Shown: positions 1 to 8,183 of the stretch, one piece after another
Layout: each line of letters starts with the position of its first letter
Position numbering within the stretch: position 1 is the first letter of the stretch
Origin: an uncultured Alphaproteobacteria bacterium
GTDB lineage: Bacteria > Pseudomonadota > Alphaproteobacteria > Rhodobacterales > Rhodobacteraceae
Direction of reading: 5' to 3'
Length of the DNA: 64,000 bases
NCBI GenBank assembly: GCA_902570265.1
Contig: CACFXF010000008.1
Span: forward strand, 1-64,000
Notes under the pieces: generated by a model
The model's database searches: none
What the model was told of the DNA's origin: nothing
Seen by the model: only the letters and a program-made list of their open reading frames with translations
Program-made: the position numbers and the translations under genes

Positions 1-219
1 CTGGTTGGCATCTACGGCTTCAGACTTTCTGCCTGTTAACCCTAATACTGCGCCTAAAACTTTCCAGGCAAATTGATGCTTAGGAAAATTTTGAGTTATA
101 GATAATGCAAGATTTTCAACTTCTTCAAACCGTCCGTTTTGATAGTGCTCTAAAAGACTACTGAGTAGCTCTTTAGGTGGGCTTTGGTGGGTAGAAAAAG
201 AATTCTTAATATGGTTCAT
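1..219 (-). CDS. TPR-repeat protein, N-terminal part (runs off the window)
   Basis: An open frame on the minus strand starts at ATG 219-217 and stays open to base 1, giving 73 residues before the window ends. The sequence begins MNHIKNSFSTHQSPPKELLS, and residues from about 20 (LLEHYQNGRFEEVENLAL) have the alternating small/large helix pattern of a tetratricopeptide repeat. The next repeat begins near FAWKVLGAVLGLTGR. Proteins opening this way are usually long TPR proteins, sometimes with a C-terminal SPINDLY/O-GlcNAc-transferase or sulfotransferase domain, but that part lies outside the window. TPR is seen in the sequence; the catalytic function is unknown. Its neighbours look like glycan or secondary-metabolite genes. 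Confidence 0.75.
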   Translation of the reverse strand, partial: MNHIKNSFSTHQSPPKELLSSLLEHYQNGRFEEVENLALSITQNFPKHQFAWKVLGAVLGLTGRKSEAVDANQ

Positions 220-625
220 ATGTTTTAATCCTTATAAATCAATAGATCGTTAGTTTTACAATGAAATAAATTTGTCTACATTCACTAAGTTAAAAATTCT
301 TTCTCATTTTTAAAACTTATATCTACCATAAATAATAATCTTATTTAATCCACGAAATGAACTTTGGGACCTTGAGCGGATCAAATAGTTTTTGATATTT
401 TTAATGCAATTAATATACCATTATTTAATATATATTTTGGATGTTTTTGGGTTTTAGGCGAGAATTATGCCTTTAAGGAATAAAAATATCTCCATCTAAC
501 CCCTGCTTCTTTGTCTGCTTGATGACCTTGCTCAGCAATATCAATCTGTCACATACCATCCCAGGGAGGTATTTGGGCACGTTTATTGCAAAAATTAATT
601 TTTTAACAAAAAACTATTTGTAAAT
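220..625. other. 406-base intergenic region between divergent genes
   Basis: This gap separates the divergent TPR gene (minus) and radical SAM gene (plus), so it must hold promoters for both, although I cannot name boxes with confidence. Most of it is very AT-rich. The stretch from about 490 to 580 is clearly richer in G and C than its surroundings and is described separately as a possible gene remnant. I see no tRNA, riboswitch or clear terminator. Confidence 0.6.
465..593 (-). pseudogene. Possible decayed gene fragment in a GC-richer patch
   Basis: Read on the minus strand, this patch encodes FCNKRAQIPPWDGM, a TGA stop, then QIDIAEQGHQADKEAGVRWR and a few more residues before TAA at 467-465. 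The residue mix (many A, E, Q, G, H, R, W) is protein-like and unlike translated AT-rich spacer. An in-frame TGA and the absence of a start or Shine-Dalgarno sequence argue against a live gene. TGA is used as a normal stop elsewhere here (for example the gene ending at 26895), so recoding is unlikely. The parent family is not recognised. Other frames are also partly open, so this remains tentative. Confidence 0.25.
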
Positions 626-1501
626 ATGCATTATTCTAAAATAACTGACGCAACTCTTAATAATTTAATAAGAAAGTCATCCTATATTGATGAGGTCACA
701 TTTCTAGATAACATCCCTCTTTTTAGTTGGATTGATATTAATATTACAGAACTTTGTAATAGAAAATGTGTATTTTGCCCTCGAATAAACCCTGATATCT
801 ATCCTAATTTAAATTTAAATATGAGTATCAAACTAGCTGAGAAAATTGGTAAAGAGTTGAGTGATATTAATTATAAAGGAGTTGTTGTATTTTCAGGTTA
901 TTCAGAACCAACTTTATGTCCTCACTTTGAAGATATAATAAAAGCATTTCCTTCCCAAATAAGATTAGAGTTAGTTACGAATGGTGATAGACTGAAACCA
1001 AATGACATAAAAAGACTATCATCATCTGGAATAAATCATTTTGTTGTAAGTATGTATGATGGCGAGCATCAAATTAAACACTTCAATGATTTATTTAAAA
1101 TAGCAGGCTTAGAGAAAAATCAATATACTTTAAGAGATAGGTGGCATGATAGTAACAAGAATTTTGGAGTTAAACTTACTAATAGAGCTGGAACAATTGA
1201 TATTGGCAACCAACCAGAAGTATCAGTAGATAAACTCTGCTTTTATCCGTCTTACTCTATGACTATCGATTGGAATGGTGATGTTCTTGTTTGTATGCAA
1301 GATTGGAATAAAAAAATTAAGTTTGGTAATATTCAAGCAAATACACTATTGGAGATTTGGCAAAACAAAATCTATTCTAAGTATAGAATGTCACTGATCA
1401 AAGGAAGTAGAAAATTGAGTCCATGTAATAAATGTAACGCTGATGGTACTTTACATGGTGGAAATCACGCTAATGCCTGGATGAGCAAAACAAAAAAATA
1501 A
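626..1501 (+). CDS. Radical SAM protein with C-terminal SPASM-like domain
   Basis: The protein has 291 residues. The radical SAM cluster motif CNRKCVFC provides Cys44, Cys48 and Cys51, which would bind the [4Fe-4S] cluster that cleaves S-adenosylmethionine. GYSEPTL near residue 91 matches the family's GGEPL-type SAM-binding turn. The C-terminal part carries Cys205, Cys223, Cys267 and Cys270 around DWNGDVLVC and CNKC, the usual SPASM pattern for an auxiliary cluster. The substrate is unknown. The aminotransferase gene starts three bases after its stop, so the two are almost certainly co-transcribed. Such pairs occur in surface-glycan and modified-sugar loci, which is inference from context. 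No strong Shine-Dalgarno precedes the ATG. Confidence 0.85.
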   Translation: MHYSKITDATLNNLIRKSSYIDEVTFLDNIPLFSWIDINITELCNRKCVFCPRINPDIYPNLNLNMSIKLAEKIGKELSDINYKGVVVFSGYSEPTLCPHFEDIIKAFPSQIRLELVTNGDRLKPNDIKRLSSSGINHFVVSMYDGEHQIKHFNDLFKIAGLEKNQYTLRDRWHDSNKNFGVKLTNRAGTIDIGNQPEVSVDKLCFYPSYSMTIDWNGDVLVCMQDWNKKIKFGNIQANTLLEIWQNKIYSKYRMSLIKGSRKLSPCNKCNADGTLHGGNHANAWMSKTKK

Positions 1502-1504
1502 ACA

Positions 1505-2785
1505 ATGAATTTTAATTTCTCCAAGAAAATAGATAAAATCAAAACAAATTATATTATCCATAATAATGGATACGATATAATAAATAAGCCAGTAATTGTT
1601 TCGTCTAAAGGATCTTTTTTAAAAAGCATATCTGGTGAAAAATACTTTGATCCTGGATTAGGTGCTGGAAGCCAAATTTTAGGATACTCAAATAAGAAAA
1701 TTACTGATGCAATCAAAAATCAAATAGAGAAAGGATCTATTTATCTGCATAACAATTTAAATATTCAATCCTTTACTGAAAAGCTTACTGAAATATTGCC
1801 CTCACAATTCACTAATTTTGTTTATTGTAATAGTGGAAGTGAAGCAACACAAAGAGCTTTAAGAATTGCTAGGGCAGCAACTGGAAGAAAAAAAATTGCT
1901 TATTTCCATGGTGGTTGGCATGGAATGAATGAGTGGACAATGAATAATGATGGTGAACGTTTTGGAAAGTTTTTTATACCAAGAGAAGATGGTATTCCCA
2001 AAATTTTGAAAAAACACAGTATTTTACTTCCATATAATGATGATAAAGCTTTTGACATAATACAGGCTTATTCAAATGAATTAGCCTGTATTATAGTTGA
2101 ACCTGTACAAGGATCAAATCCGAGAAACGATACAACTGATTTTCTAGATAAAATTCAGCAAATTTGTAAAAGATTTGATATACTTTTTATTCTTGATGAA
2201 ATAATTACAGGTTTCAGACTAGGAATTGGGGGAGCATCTAAATTATGGAATTTGTATCCTGATATTATTACTTATGGGAAAATTATAGGTGGTGGCTTAC
2301 CAATTGGTCTAGTATCTTTAACAAATGAAATTGCTGATAGGAGCTTTGGAGACAAGAGTAAATTTGTTCCTACTGGAGGAACTTTTTCTGCAAATCCTTT
2401 AGTTGCAACTGCTGGCTTATCTGTGCTGAATATTTTAGGTACCAAAGATTATAATTATATAAATCAACTTGGAGAGCTACTGAGAAGTTTGGTGAATTCA
2501 TATTATAAAAAACATGGGATTCCTCTTTCAGTTATAGGCACCAACTCAATAAGTAGGATAGTTTTTACTAATCAAAAATTTAAGAATCGAATGGAAAGAG
2601 ACTATTTAGAACAAGGAACTCAAAATAAACAAATTGAATTCCGAAAAAAAATGCTTGATAAAAATATTTTGTGGCCAAATAATGGAATATTATTTACTGG
2701 ATTTTGTAATACCAAAAATCAGATTGAAAAATTAGCAACCAAAATTAATGAAACTTCACATGAAGTCTTTAATGAACTAATATAA
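1505..2785 (+). CDS. Class-III (glutamate-1-semialdehyde-type) aminotransferase
   Basis: A PLP enzyme of 426 residues, of normal length for the HemL-like branch of class-III aminotransferases. SGSEA at 110-114 would grip the cofactor phosphate, Asp231 in LDEIITGFR would contact the pyridine nitrogen, and Lys259 in TYGKIIGGGLPIG is the expected Schiff-base lysine. Housekeeping glutamate-1-semialdehyde aminomutase is possible on sequence alone. However, coupling to a radical SAM gene, the AT-rich diverged sequence and the neighbouring methyltransferase and carbamoyltransferase remnant favour a specialised role, such as amino-sugar or amino-acid modification. It meets the methyltransferase gene tail to tail with about 30 bases between them and no obvious terminator hairpin. 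Confidence 0.85.
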   Translation: MNFNFSKKIDKIKTNYIIHNNGYDIINKPVIVSSKGSFLKSISGEKYFDPGLGAGSQILGYSNKKITDAIKNQIEKGSIYLHNNLNIQSFTEKLTEILPSQFTNFVYCNSGSEATQRALRIARAATGRKKIAYFHGGWHGMNEWTMNNDGERFGKFFIPREDGIPKILKKHSILLPYNDDKAFDIIQAYSNELACIIVEPVQGSNPRNDTTDFLDKIQQICKRFDILFILDEIITGFRLGIGGASKLWNLYPDIITYGKIIGGGLPIGLVSLTNEIADRSFGDKSKFVPTGGTFSANPLVATAGLSVLNILGTKDYNYINQLGELLRSLVNSYYKKHGIPLSVIGTNSISRIVFTNQKFKNRMERDYLEQGTQNKQIEFRKKMLDKNILWPNNGILFTGFCNTKNQIEKLATKINETSHEVFNELI

Positions 2786-2815
2786 TAGAAATTAATTTTG
2801 GTAAGTGCTCAAATT

Positions 2816-3901
2816 TTAATTTTTTTGGGCTATAACAAGAATATTTCCAGCTTTTTTATGTTTTTTGAGAATGCTTTCAAAATCAGCTCTAAACTTGTTA
2901 TTTGATAATAACGATAATAGATAACTCTCTTGCCTAACGTTAGATTTTTTTTCTTTACTCTTTAGTTTTAATACATAGTCAATATCTAATGACGGGTTTA
3001 AAGTGAAATGGTTTTTAAGAGAAAATCCATTATTTTTTAGTAAAGTGGAGATACTTTTAATATTTAACAAATTGACATGTCCAGGCGGTAATAATTGAAC
3101 ATGTTCTGTGTTTGCTATCATCCACTCGAAACTATCCGTATTAGGAGTTGAAAAGAAGAATAAACCATCCTTTTTAAGCATTTGTTTTACGGAATCAAAT
3201 AAAAGATTTTGATCAACTATATGCTCAACCGTATCCCACATAGTGATAATGTCATAATTTGGTTTTTTTTCAATATTAATAAAATCTGAATTAATAACTT
3301 CTACCTTTGGATATCGGTTTTTCAATTTATCGCAGGAGTCCTTATCTATGTCACAACAAGTCAAACGAAAATTATGTTCAACTCGGTTTAAAGCCTCTAA
3401 AAAAACACCTATAGAAGATCCAATATCTAAAATTTTACCAGATTCACGATATTTTTTTATTATTTCTATCCTTGGGTAAAAAATATTTAAACGATTTTCA
3501 AAACTTTTTATAAAAAAATCATTCTCAAACTTTTTCATTTCTGAGTTATAATAATAATAAATTTGTTTTTTTGAGGGGTAAGGGTTACAGAAAATCAAAC
3601 CACAGCTTTGACATTTGTCCATTTTAAACTCAAATTTCTTAACAAAAAAAATCAAGTTTGAGTTTTTGCAGATAGGACATTTCGTTAATCTTTTATTTTT
3701 ATTTTTTATATTTTTTACATCTTTATTTACTAATTGCATCATTCTATCTAAATTAAGCTGCTTCTCATTGGTGTGAATCTCATCAAAACGAATAGTTTTG
3801 CTAAATTTAGATTTAATTTGTTTCAATTTATTATTATTAGTATCAGTCAATTTTTTTAACATTTTATTTTTTTCGTTTTTACAATTTCCTGAAATAATCA
3901 C
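2816..3901 (-). CDS. Class I SAM-dependent methyltransferase with zinc-ribbon
   Basis: This 361-residue protein has a lysine-rich N-terminus, a four-cysteine zinc ribbon (Cys75, Cys78, Cys97, Cys100; CPIC and CQSC) followed by GLIFCNPYP, and a Rossmann methyltransferase domain with motif I KILDIGSSIG near 157-165 and WDTVEH further on. This is the Methyltransf_23-like arrangement common in sugar C-methyltransferases and in methyltransferases of glycan and natural-product clusters; the acceptor is unknown. The frame opens with GTG at 3901, ten bases after the stop of the carbamoyltransferase remnant, and the first ATG is at 3862. I could not decide between them because neither has a well-spaced Shine-Dalgarno. 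Confidence 0.82.
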   Translation of the reverse strand: MIISGNCKNEKNKMLKKLTDTNNNKLKQIKSKFSKTIRFDEIHTNEKQLNLDRMMQLVNKDVKNIKNKNKRLTKCPICKNSNLIFFVKKFEFKMDKCQSCGLIFCNPYPSKKQIYYYYNSEMKKFENDFFIKSFENRLNIFYPRIEIIKKYRESGKILDIGSSIGVFLEALNRVEHNFRLTCCDIDKDSCDKLKNRYPKVEVINSDFINIEKKPNYDIITMWDTVEHIVDQNLLFDSVKQMLKKDGLFFFSTPNTDSFEWMIANTEHVQLLPPGHVNLLNIKSISTLLKNNGFSLKNHFTLNPSLDIDYVLKLKSKEKKSNVRQESYLLSLLSNNKFRADFESILKKHKKAGNILVIAQKN

Positions 3902-3911
3902 TTAATTTTTT

Positions 3912-4295
3912 TTAGTATAAGGCTTTTGTAATTCTTTTACCTTCTATATAAAGAGCATCAAGTTTTGAAGATAAAGGGAAATTAATCGCTTCTTTAGGTG
4001 TTTCAACAATTGGTTCACCAGGTCCATTAAAAGAAGTATTTAAAACCACTGAAATTCCTGCAATTTTCTTTAAATGTGTTAGGATTTTATATAATCCACC
4101 AACTTCTTTTGTGACAGTTTGAATTCTAGAAGATCCATCGATATGTGTAATTGCGGGCAATTTATTACTACAAACTTTACCAGTGAATAGCATAAATGGT
4201 GACTCATTTGGTAATCTCTCAAAATATGTATTAACATCATCTAATAAAACAGCAATACCAGCATCATGGCCAAAATGTAATCCAAGAATAACCAT
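3912..4295 (-). pseudogene. NodU/CmcH-type carbamoyltransferase with large internal deletion
   Basis: The 127-residue frame joins two ends of a protein normally above 500 residues. Residues 1-20 (MVILGLHFGHDAGIAVLLDD) match the start of the carbamoyltransferase ATP-binding fold. From about residue 23 (YFERLPNESPFMLFTGKV) to the end it matches the C-terminal tail, including ITHIDGSSRIQTV and VLNTSFNGPGEPIVETP. The whole middle is missing, including the metal-binding histidines and the EFGPRALGNRS-type region. The join keeps the frame, and GAGGAAAT upstream of the ATG is intact, so a mini-protein may be made, but it cannot carry out normal carbamoyl transfer. The parent would have decorated a sugar or natural product. 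Confidence 0.8.
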
Positions 4296-4398
4296 TTAAT
4301 AAATTATTTCCTCTGAATTTAGTTCATCATAAATTTTGCAATTAACGTGCAAATTATAAAAAATTAACGAATTAATTTATTAAACCAATAAATTTACC

Positions 4399-5763
4399 TT
4401 AAATTAGTGATTTTGAAATTTTTTGTAATGTTTCCATATATTCCGATGTAATTTTTTCTTTTTCTATATGTTTCCCTTCTTTTACTACCCATCTACCAGC
4501 TGAAAATACTGAATTTATATTTTTTTCACTTTCAGAAAAAATTAAATAATTTAATTTTTCGTCATTTTTTAGTGATGAATAATTAAAAGAAGAAAGATCT
4601 AAAGCTAAAATATCAGCCCAATAGCCAGTTTTAATTTTTCCAGTTTTTCTTCCTGAAGCTAATTCTCCACCATCTAAAATAGATTCAATCAAATTTCTTC
4701 CAATTGTAAAATGATTATTTGGTTTAAGGACTATTCTTTTTTTATTTTTTAATCGTTGTGAATATTCTAAAGTTCTAAGTTCTTCAAATAATGAAATTTT
4801 GACATTTGAATCTGTCCCCACTCCAAACTTACCACCTTCTTTAAGCCATTTTTCTCCATTAAATACTCCATCACCAAGATTTGCTTCTGTAATTGGACAC
4901 AGACCTATTACCGCGCCAGTCTCAGCTAATAATTTAGCTTCTTGATTCAGCATTTGAGTACAATGTATAAGACACCATTTTGGGTTTAACTCTAAATTAT
5001 CAACTAACCATTCTATTGGTCTTCTATTCCATGCATTTAAAATCTCAGTAACTTCTTTGTTTTGTTCAGCTACATGAATATGAATTGGACAATTAGTATA
5101 TTTTCTACTCAATTCCAATAAAGATTGTTTTTGTACTGCTCTTAAACTATGTGCTGCTACCCCAATTGTAGTATCTTTTTCTTTTTTGTACAGTGAATGT
5201 AATTCATCAACTAATTTAAAAAACTCTTCAAGATTCAACCCAAATCTTTTCTGTCCTGATATAAGTTTTTCACCAAAAACACCCCCTTGCTCATATAGAA
5301 CAGGTAATAAGGTAAGACCTATTCCTGATTGATAAGAAGCATTTAAAATTCTTTGTGACATTTCAGATAAAGTATTGTAAGGAACTCCTGATAAATCATT
5401 ATGAATATAATGAAATTCTGTTACTCCAGCATACCCTGCTTCCAACATTTCCATTTGAGCATATGCACAAATTGACTCAAAATATTCAGGATTAATTTGG
5501 TTTAGAAATTTGTACATAAAATTACGCCATGACCAGAAATCATTTCTTTTTGTTTCTGATCTTTCACTTAAACCACTCATTGCTCTTTGAAAGCAGTGAC
5601 TATGTAAATTCATTGGCGAAGGTATTAAAGTGTCAAAAATATTATATGAAGGGCGAACATTTTTTTTAATTTCTTTTATCTTACCCTTCGCATCTATTTC
5701 AATAAGTGTGTTATCCGACCACCCATCTGGTAAAAGAACTCTTTTACCCCATATTTTTTTCAT
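4399..5763 (-). CDS. hutF: Formimidoylglutamate deiminase-like amidohydrolase (HutF)
   Basis: The family hydrolyses N-formimino-L-glutamate to N-formyl-glutamate and ammonia in histidine breakdown. From the ATG at 5763 the protein has 454 residues, normal for HutF. PMNLHSHCFQRAM supplies metal ligands His54 and His56, His230 lies in CPIHIHVAEQ, and Asp318 lies in GVGTDSNVKIS. FWSWRNFMYKF, EMLEAGYAGVTEFHYIH and TEANLGDGVF are typical of HutF rather than of guanine or adenosine deaminases. An upstream start at 5784 would add seven unmatched residues. No other hut gene is in the window. It is the last gene of a minus-strand run whose other members do not belong to histidine catabolism, so a related imino substrate is possible. 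Confidence 0.83.
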   Translation of the reverse strand: MKKIWGKRVLLPDGWSDNTLIEIDAKGKIKEIKKNVRPSYNIFDTLIPSPMNLHSHCFQRAMSGLSERSETKRNDFWSWRNFMYKFLNQINPEYFESICAYAQMEMLEAGYAGVTEFHYIHNDLSGVPYNTLSEMSQRILNASYQSGIGLTLLPVLYEQGGVFGEKLISGQKRFGLNLEEFFKLVDELHSLYKKEKDTTIGVAAHSLRAVQKQSLLELSRKYTNCPIHIHVAEQNKEVTEILNAWNRRPIEWLVDNLELNPKWCLIHCTQMLNQEAKLLAETGAVIGLCPITEANLGDGVFNGEKWLKEGGKFGVGTDSNVKISLFEELRTLEYSQRLKNKKRIVLKPNNHFTIGRNLIESILDGGELASGRKTGKIKTGYWADILALDLSSFNYSSLKNDEKLNYLIFSESEKNINSVFSAGRWVVKEGKHIEKEKITSEYMETLQKISKSLI

Positions 5764-5804
5764 TAATCTTACTCTTAAAGTCAATATTTTTTGAAGTCAT
5801 ATAT

Positions 5805-6665
5805 TCAATTCCTTTTTTCAATACTGAAAATTTTTTGTTGGCTTTCACAAATTTCTTTATGCAATTTAAGACTCTCATTGCTGAATATTTCTTTTGGAGC
5901 ACTATAATGTATGAAATTACCTCTATTATCTATACCACGAACAGGCATCGCATAAGATTTAATTGTATTTTGAACAACATCAGGATTTATATATCTTATA
6001 GCCACGCCTATTCTCCTATCATTTGAAAGATTTGGGCCTGATCCGTGTATCATAAGACCATGGTGAATAGACATCTGTCCTGTTTGTAATTCTGCTAATA
6101 TTCTTTGATCATTGGCTATTGCGACCTGCACCTCCTGCCCTCTTGATAACAAGCTTTTACTAGAGTAAGTATTATTATGCGGAAGAATTTTGTTTTTGTG
6201 AGAACCTTTAACGAACTCCATACAACCAGATTCTTTATTTGATGGGCTGAGTGCCAACCAAGCCGTGACCTGAGCAGACGTTTCACCCATTCCCCAATAT
6301 GTAAGATCTTGATGCATCTCAACTATATTATCTGATTGTTTCTCTTTAATAAAAAATTCAGCAGCCCAAACCAATATGTTTGTACCAATAATTGATTCAA
6401 CTATATCCAATATCCTATCATCTTTAGCAATATTAGCTACAAGAGGAATAACAGCGTTTGCAGGACCTCTCTTGTAAGCATCAATAGGCTTGGGAAGTTC
6501 AATTTTAGAATATTTCTCTTCTATTAATTCTAATTCATTTCTTAATATACTGGCCTCTTCAATTTCCAAAATGTTTATTGGATATAAAAAACCATCTCTT
6601 TTGTATTGATCAATCATTTGAGTAGTTAATTTTCCATCGGATAATTGTTTAGTTTCAAATATCAT
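5805..6665 (-). CDS. PhyH-family Fe(II)/2-oxoglutarate dioxygenase
   Basis: A cytosolic oxygenase of 286 residues. The iron facial triad is visible as His118 and Asp120 in EMHQDLTYWG and a distal His, probably His207 in HGLMIHGSGPN. Arg217/218 in SNDRRIGVAIRY would bind 2-oxoglutarate. The family hydroxylates unactivated carbons of many small substrates; phytanoyl-CoA is only one, so no substrate is assigned. The start overlaps the end of the DmdA-like gene by 11 bases, and HutF follows, so it belongs to the same operon. The adjacent lyase-like ThDP enzyme and hydroxy-acid oxidase make 2-hydroxylation of an acid or acyl-CoA a reasonable guess. Confidence 0.85.
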   Translation of the reverse strand: MIFETKQLSDGKLTTQMIDQYKRDGFLYPINILEIEEASILRNELELIEEKYSKIELPKPIDAYKRGPANAVIPLVANIAKDDRILDIVESIIGTNILVWAAEFFIKEKQSDNIVEMHQDLTYWGMGETSAQVTAWLALSPSNKESGCMEFVKGSHKNKILPHNNTYSSKSLLSRGQEVQVAIANDQRILAELQTGQMSIHHGLMIHGSGPNLSNDRRIGVAIRYINPDVVQNTIKSYAMPVRGIDNRGNFIHYSAPKEIFSNESLKLHKEICESQQKIFSIEKRN

Positions 6666-7800
6666 TTTTTGACCTAATTTGATTAATTAACTCATAATTT
6701 TTCGAAACACTAAATGGTAAAGAACAAATTATACCTTCTTTAAAATCATTTTTGAATACTTCAACTTTGACTTCACTTACTTTATCTAAGTAACTTTTTA
6801 ACAAAAGAGCTATACCTGTATTAACTTTTAGAGCAGGATTATAAATACCAGAAGTTATTTCTCCAATTTTGACGCTTTCCGAATAAACAGGCCATGGTAT
6901 TTTACAAGCGGACTGTGCTTCTCCAGCAAATGCAACTCCACAAACTTTTAGTTTTGAGCCTAGTTTCTTTTCTTTAATTAATTTGTCCTTTCCAATATAA
7001 TCAATCTCACTGGATAATGAACAATACTTTTCAAATCCACATTCTAATGGAGAATTCACTGAAGTCATGTCGTTTCCGAAAGAAAGTAGTCCTGCTTCTA
7101 TTCTATCGATGAGGTTTGGAGCGCCTGGACGCAAATTATATTTCTTTCCAAATGAGCAAATAGTATTCCAAAGTTTTTCACCTAAATTTGAATCATTAAG
7201 ATATATTTCATATCCAAGCTGACTTGAGTATCCTGATTTAGCGATAAGTTGCTTTGTATTATCAAATTCAAAGTAATCAAAATTAAAAAAATTCAATTCT
7301 TTTATTTTAGAACCAAAGATATCAACCATTAGATCCTCGGAATATGGGCCTTGAATAGCTAAGGGTGAAACATCGGGTTCTTCTATTTTTACATTCAGTC
7401 CTAAACCAGTAGCCAAACCTTTAACCCATAAAAGTATATCAGAATCAGCAATTGAAAGCCAATAGTGATCATCTTTTATTTTAAGTAAAATTGGATCATT
7501 AATTATTTTTCCCTCATCATTAATAAGAGGAACATATAAACATTCTCCTACTACTGTTGATCTTAAATCTCTAGGTGTTATTTTTTGAACTAAAAAAGCT
7601 GAATCTGGTCCTTTTATTTGGACTTGCCTTTGACAACCTACGTCCCAGATTTGAACATTTTCTCTTAGATGATAAAAATCTTCAATAGTGGTATGCTGAA
7701 ATGCTTTTGGAAGCAGTGTATGATTTACTACTGTAAAACCTGAAATACCTAATTTTTCAACGCAAGAGGTATAAGGTGTTCTCCTAATTCTACGTGACAT
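6655..7800 (-). CDS. DmdA-like folate-dependent demethylase (GcvT family)
   Basis: A 381-residue aminomethyltransferase-fold protein. The opening MSRRIRRTPYTSCVEKLGIS, then QIWDVGCQRQVQIKGPD, ITPRDLRS, WLSIADSDILLWVKGLA, EPDVSPLAIQGP and IEAGLLSFGNDMTSVNSPLE, follow the DMSP demethylase DmdA pattern closely. DmdA moves a methyl group from dimethylsulfoniopropionate to tetrahydrofolate. Substrate specificity cannot be read from sequence here, and neighbours are not dmdBCD, so another methylated substrate is possible. A TTG start at 7818 would add six residues; I prefer ATG 7800 because family members begin MSRR or similar. Confidence is high for the family and moderate for DMSP. Confidence 0.75.
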   Translation of the reverse strand: MSRRIRRTPYTSCVEKLGISGFTVVNHTLLPKAFQHTTIEDFYHLRENVQIWDVGCQRQVQIKGPDSAFLVQKITPRDLRSTVVGECLYVPLINDEGKIINDPILLKIKDDHYWLSIADSDILLWVKGLATGLGLNVKIEEPDVSPLAIQGPYSEDLMVDIFGSKIKELNFFNFDYFEFDNTKQLIAKSGYSSQLGYEIYLNDSNLGEKLWNTICSFGKKYNLRPGAPNLIDRIEAGLLSFGNDMTSVNSPLECGFEKYCSLSSEIDYIGKDKLIKEKKLGSKLKVCGVAFAGEAQSACKIPWPVYSESVKIGEITSGIYNPALKVNTGIALLLKSYLDKVSEVKVEVFKNDFKEGIICSLPFSVSKNYELINQIRSKNDI

Positions 7801-7829
7801 TTGTAAATTAGCACTCAACTATCTATCCT

Positions 7830-8180
7830 TTATCTAGAAATCCAACATGACATTCCATATGGAGAAATAATCAAAGGTATATGATAAGTAGCATCATTTT
7901 GGTGAAAAAAAACTCTCATTGAGAAGAAAGAAATACTTATGTTTTTTTTTGGGTTTTCAATTTCATAAAAATCTTCTGGTATAAAAACTTGCAACTCATA
8001 TTCACAATTTTCTTCTTTTTTTAATTTGAAATCAACTTTCAAGCGACCAGCATGATCTGTCTTTTCATTAAAAATGATTTCATTTTTTTCAAAGTCATTT
8101 ATTTTTAGAAGTTTTATGAAAATACCTGAGAAATGGGTTCCATCAACTGAATTTAAAATATGTGTACTAAAAATTGCCAT
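7830..8180 (-). CDS. Transthyretin-like protein, HIU-hydrolase paralog with altered C-terminus
   Basis: A 116-residue protein of the transthyretin/5-hydroxyisourate hydrolase fold. The family's active-site positions remain: His7 in FSTHILN, Arg46 in HAGR and His100 in TYHIPLIISPYG. The signature C-terminal tetrapeptide Tyr-Arg-Gly-Ser, however, is replaced by Trp113-Ile-Ser-Arg116. A second copy at 30698-31057, inside the urate operon, keeps a near-normal tail. This one sits three bases from the ThDP enzyme gene in an operon with no purine genes. It therefore probably acts on a different lactam or lactone ring or has lost activity; either is inference. Confidence 0.78.
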   Translation of the reverse strand: MAIFSTHILNSVDGTHFSGIFIKLLKINDFEKNEIIFNEKTDHAGRLKVDFKLKKEENCEYELQVFIPEDFYEIENPKKNISISFFSMRVFFHQNDATYHIPLIISPYGMSCWISR

Positions 8181-8183
8181 AAA

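Noticed and set aside
465-593. Live gene using TGA as Trp or selenocysteine
   Set aside because: TGA ends several real genes in the window (for example at 26893-26895), and no start or ribosome-binding site precedes this frame.
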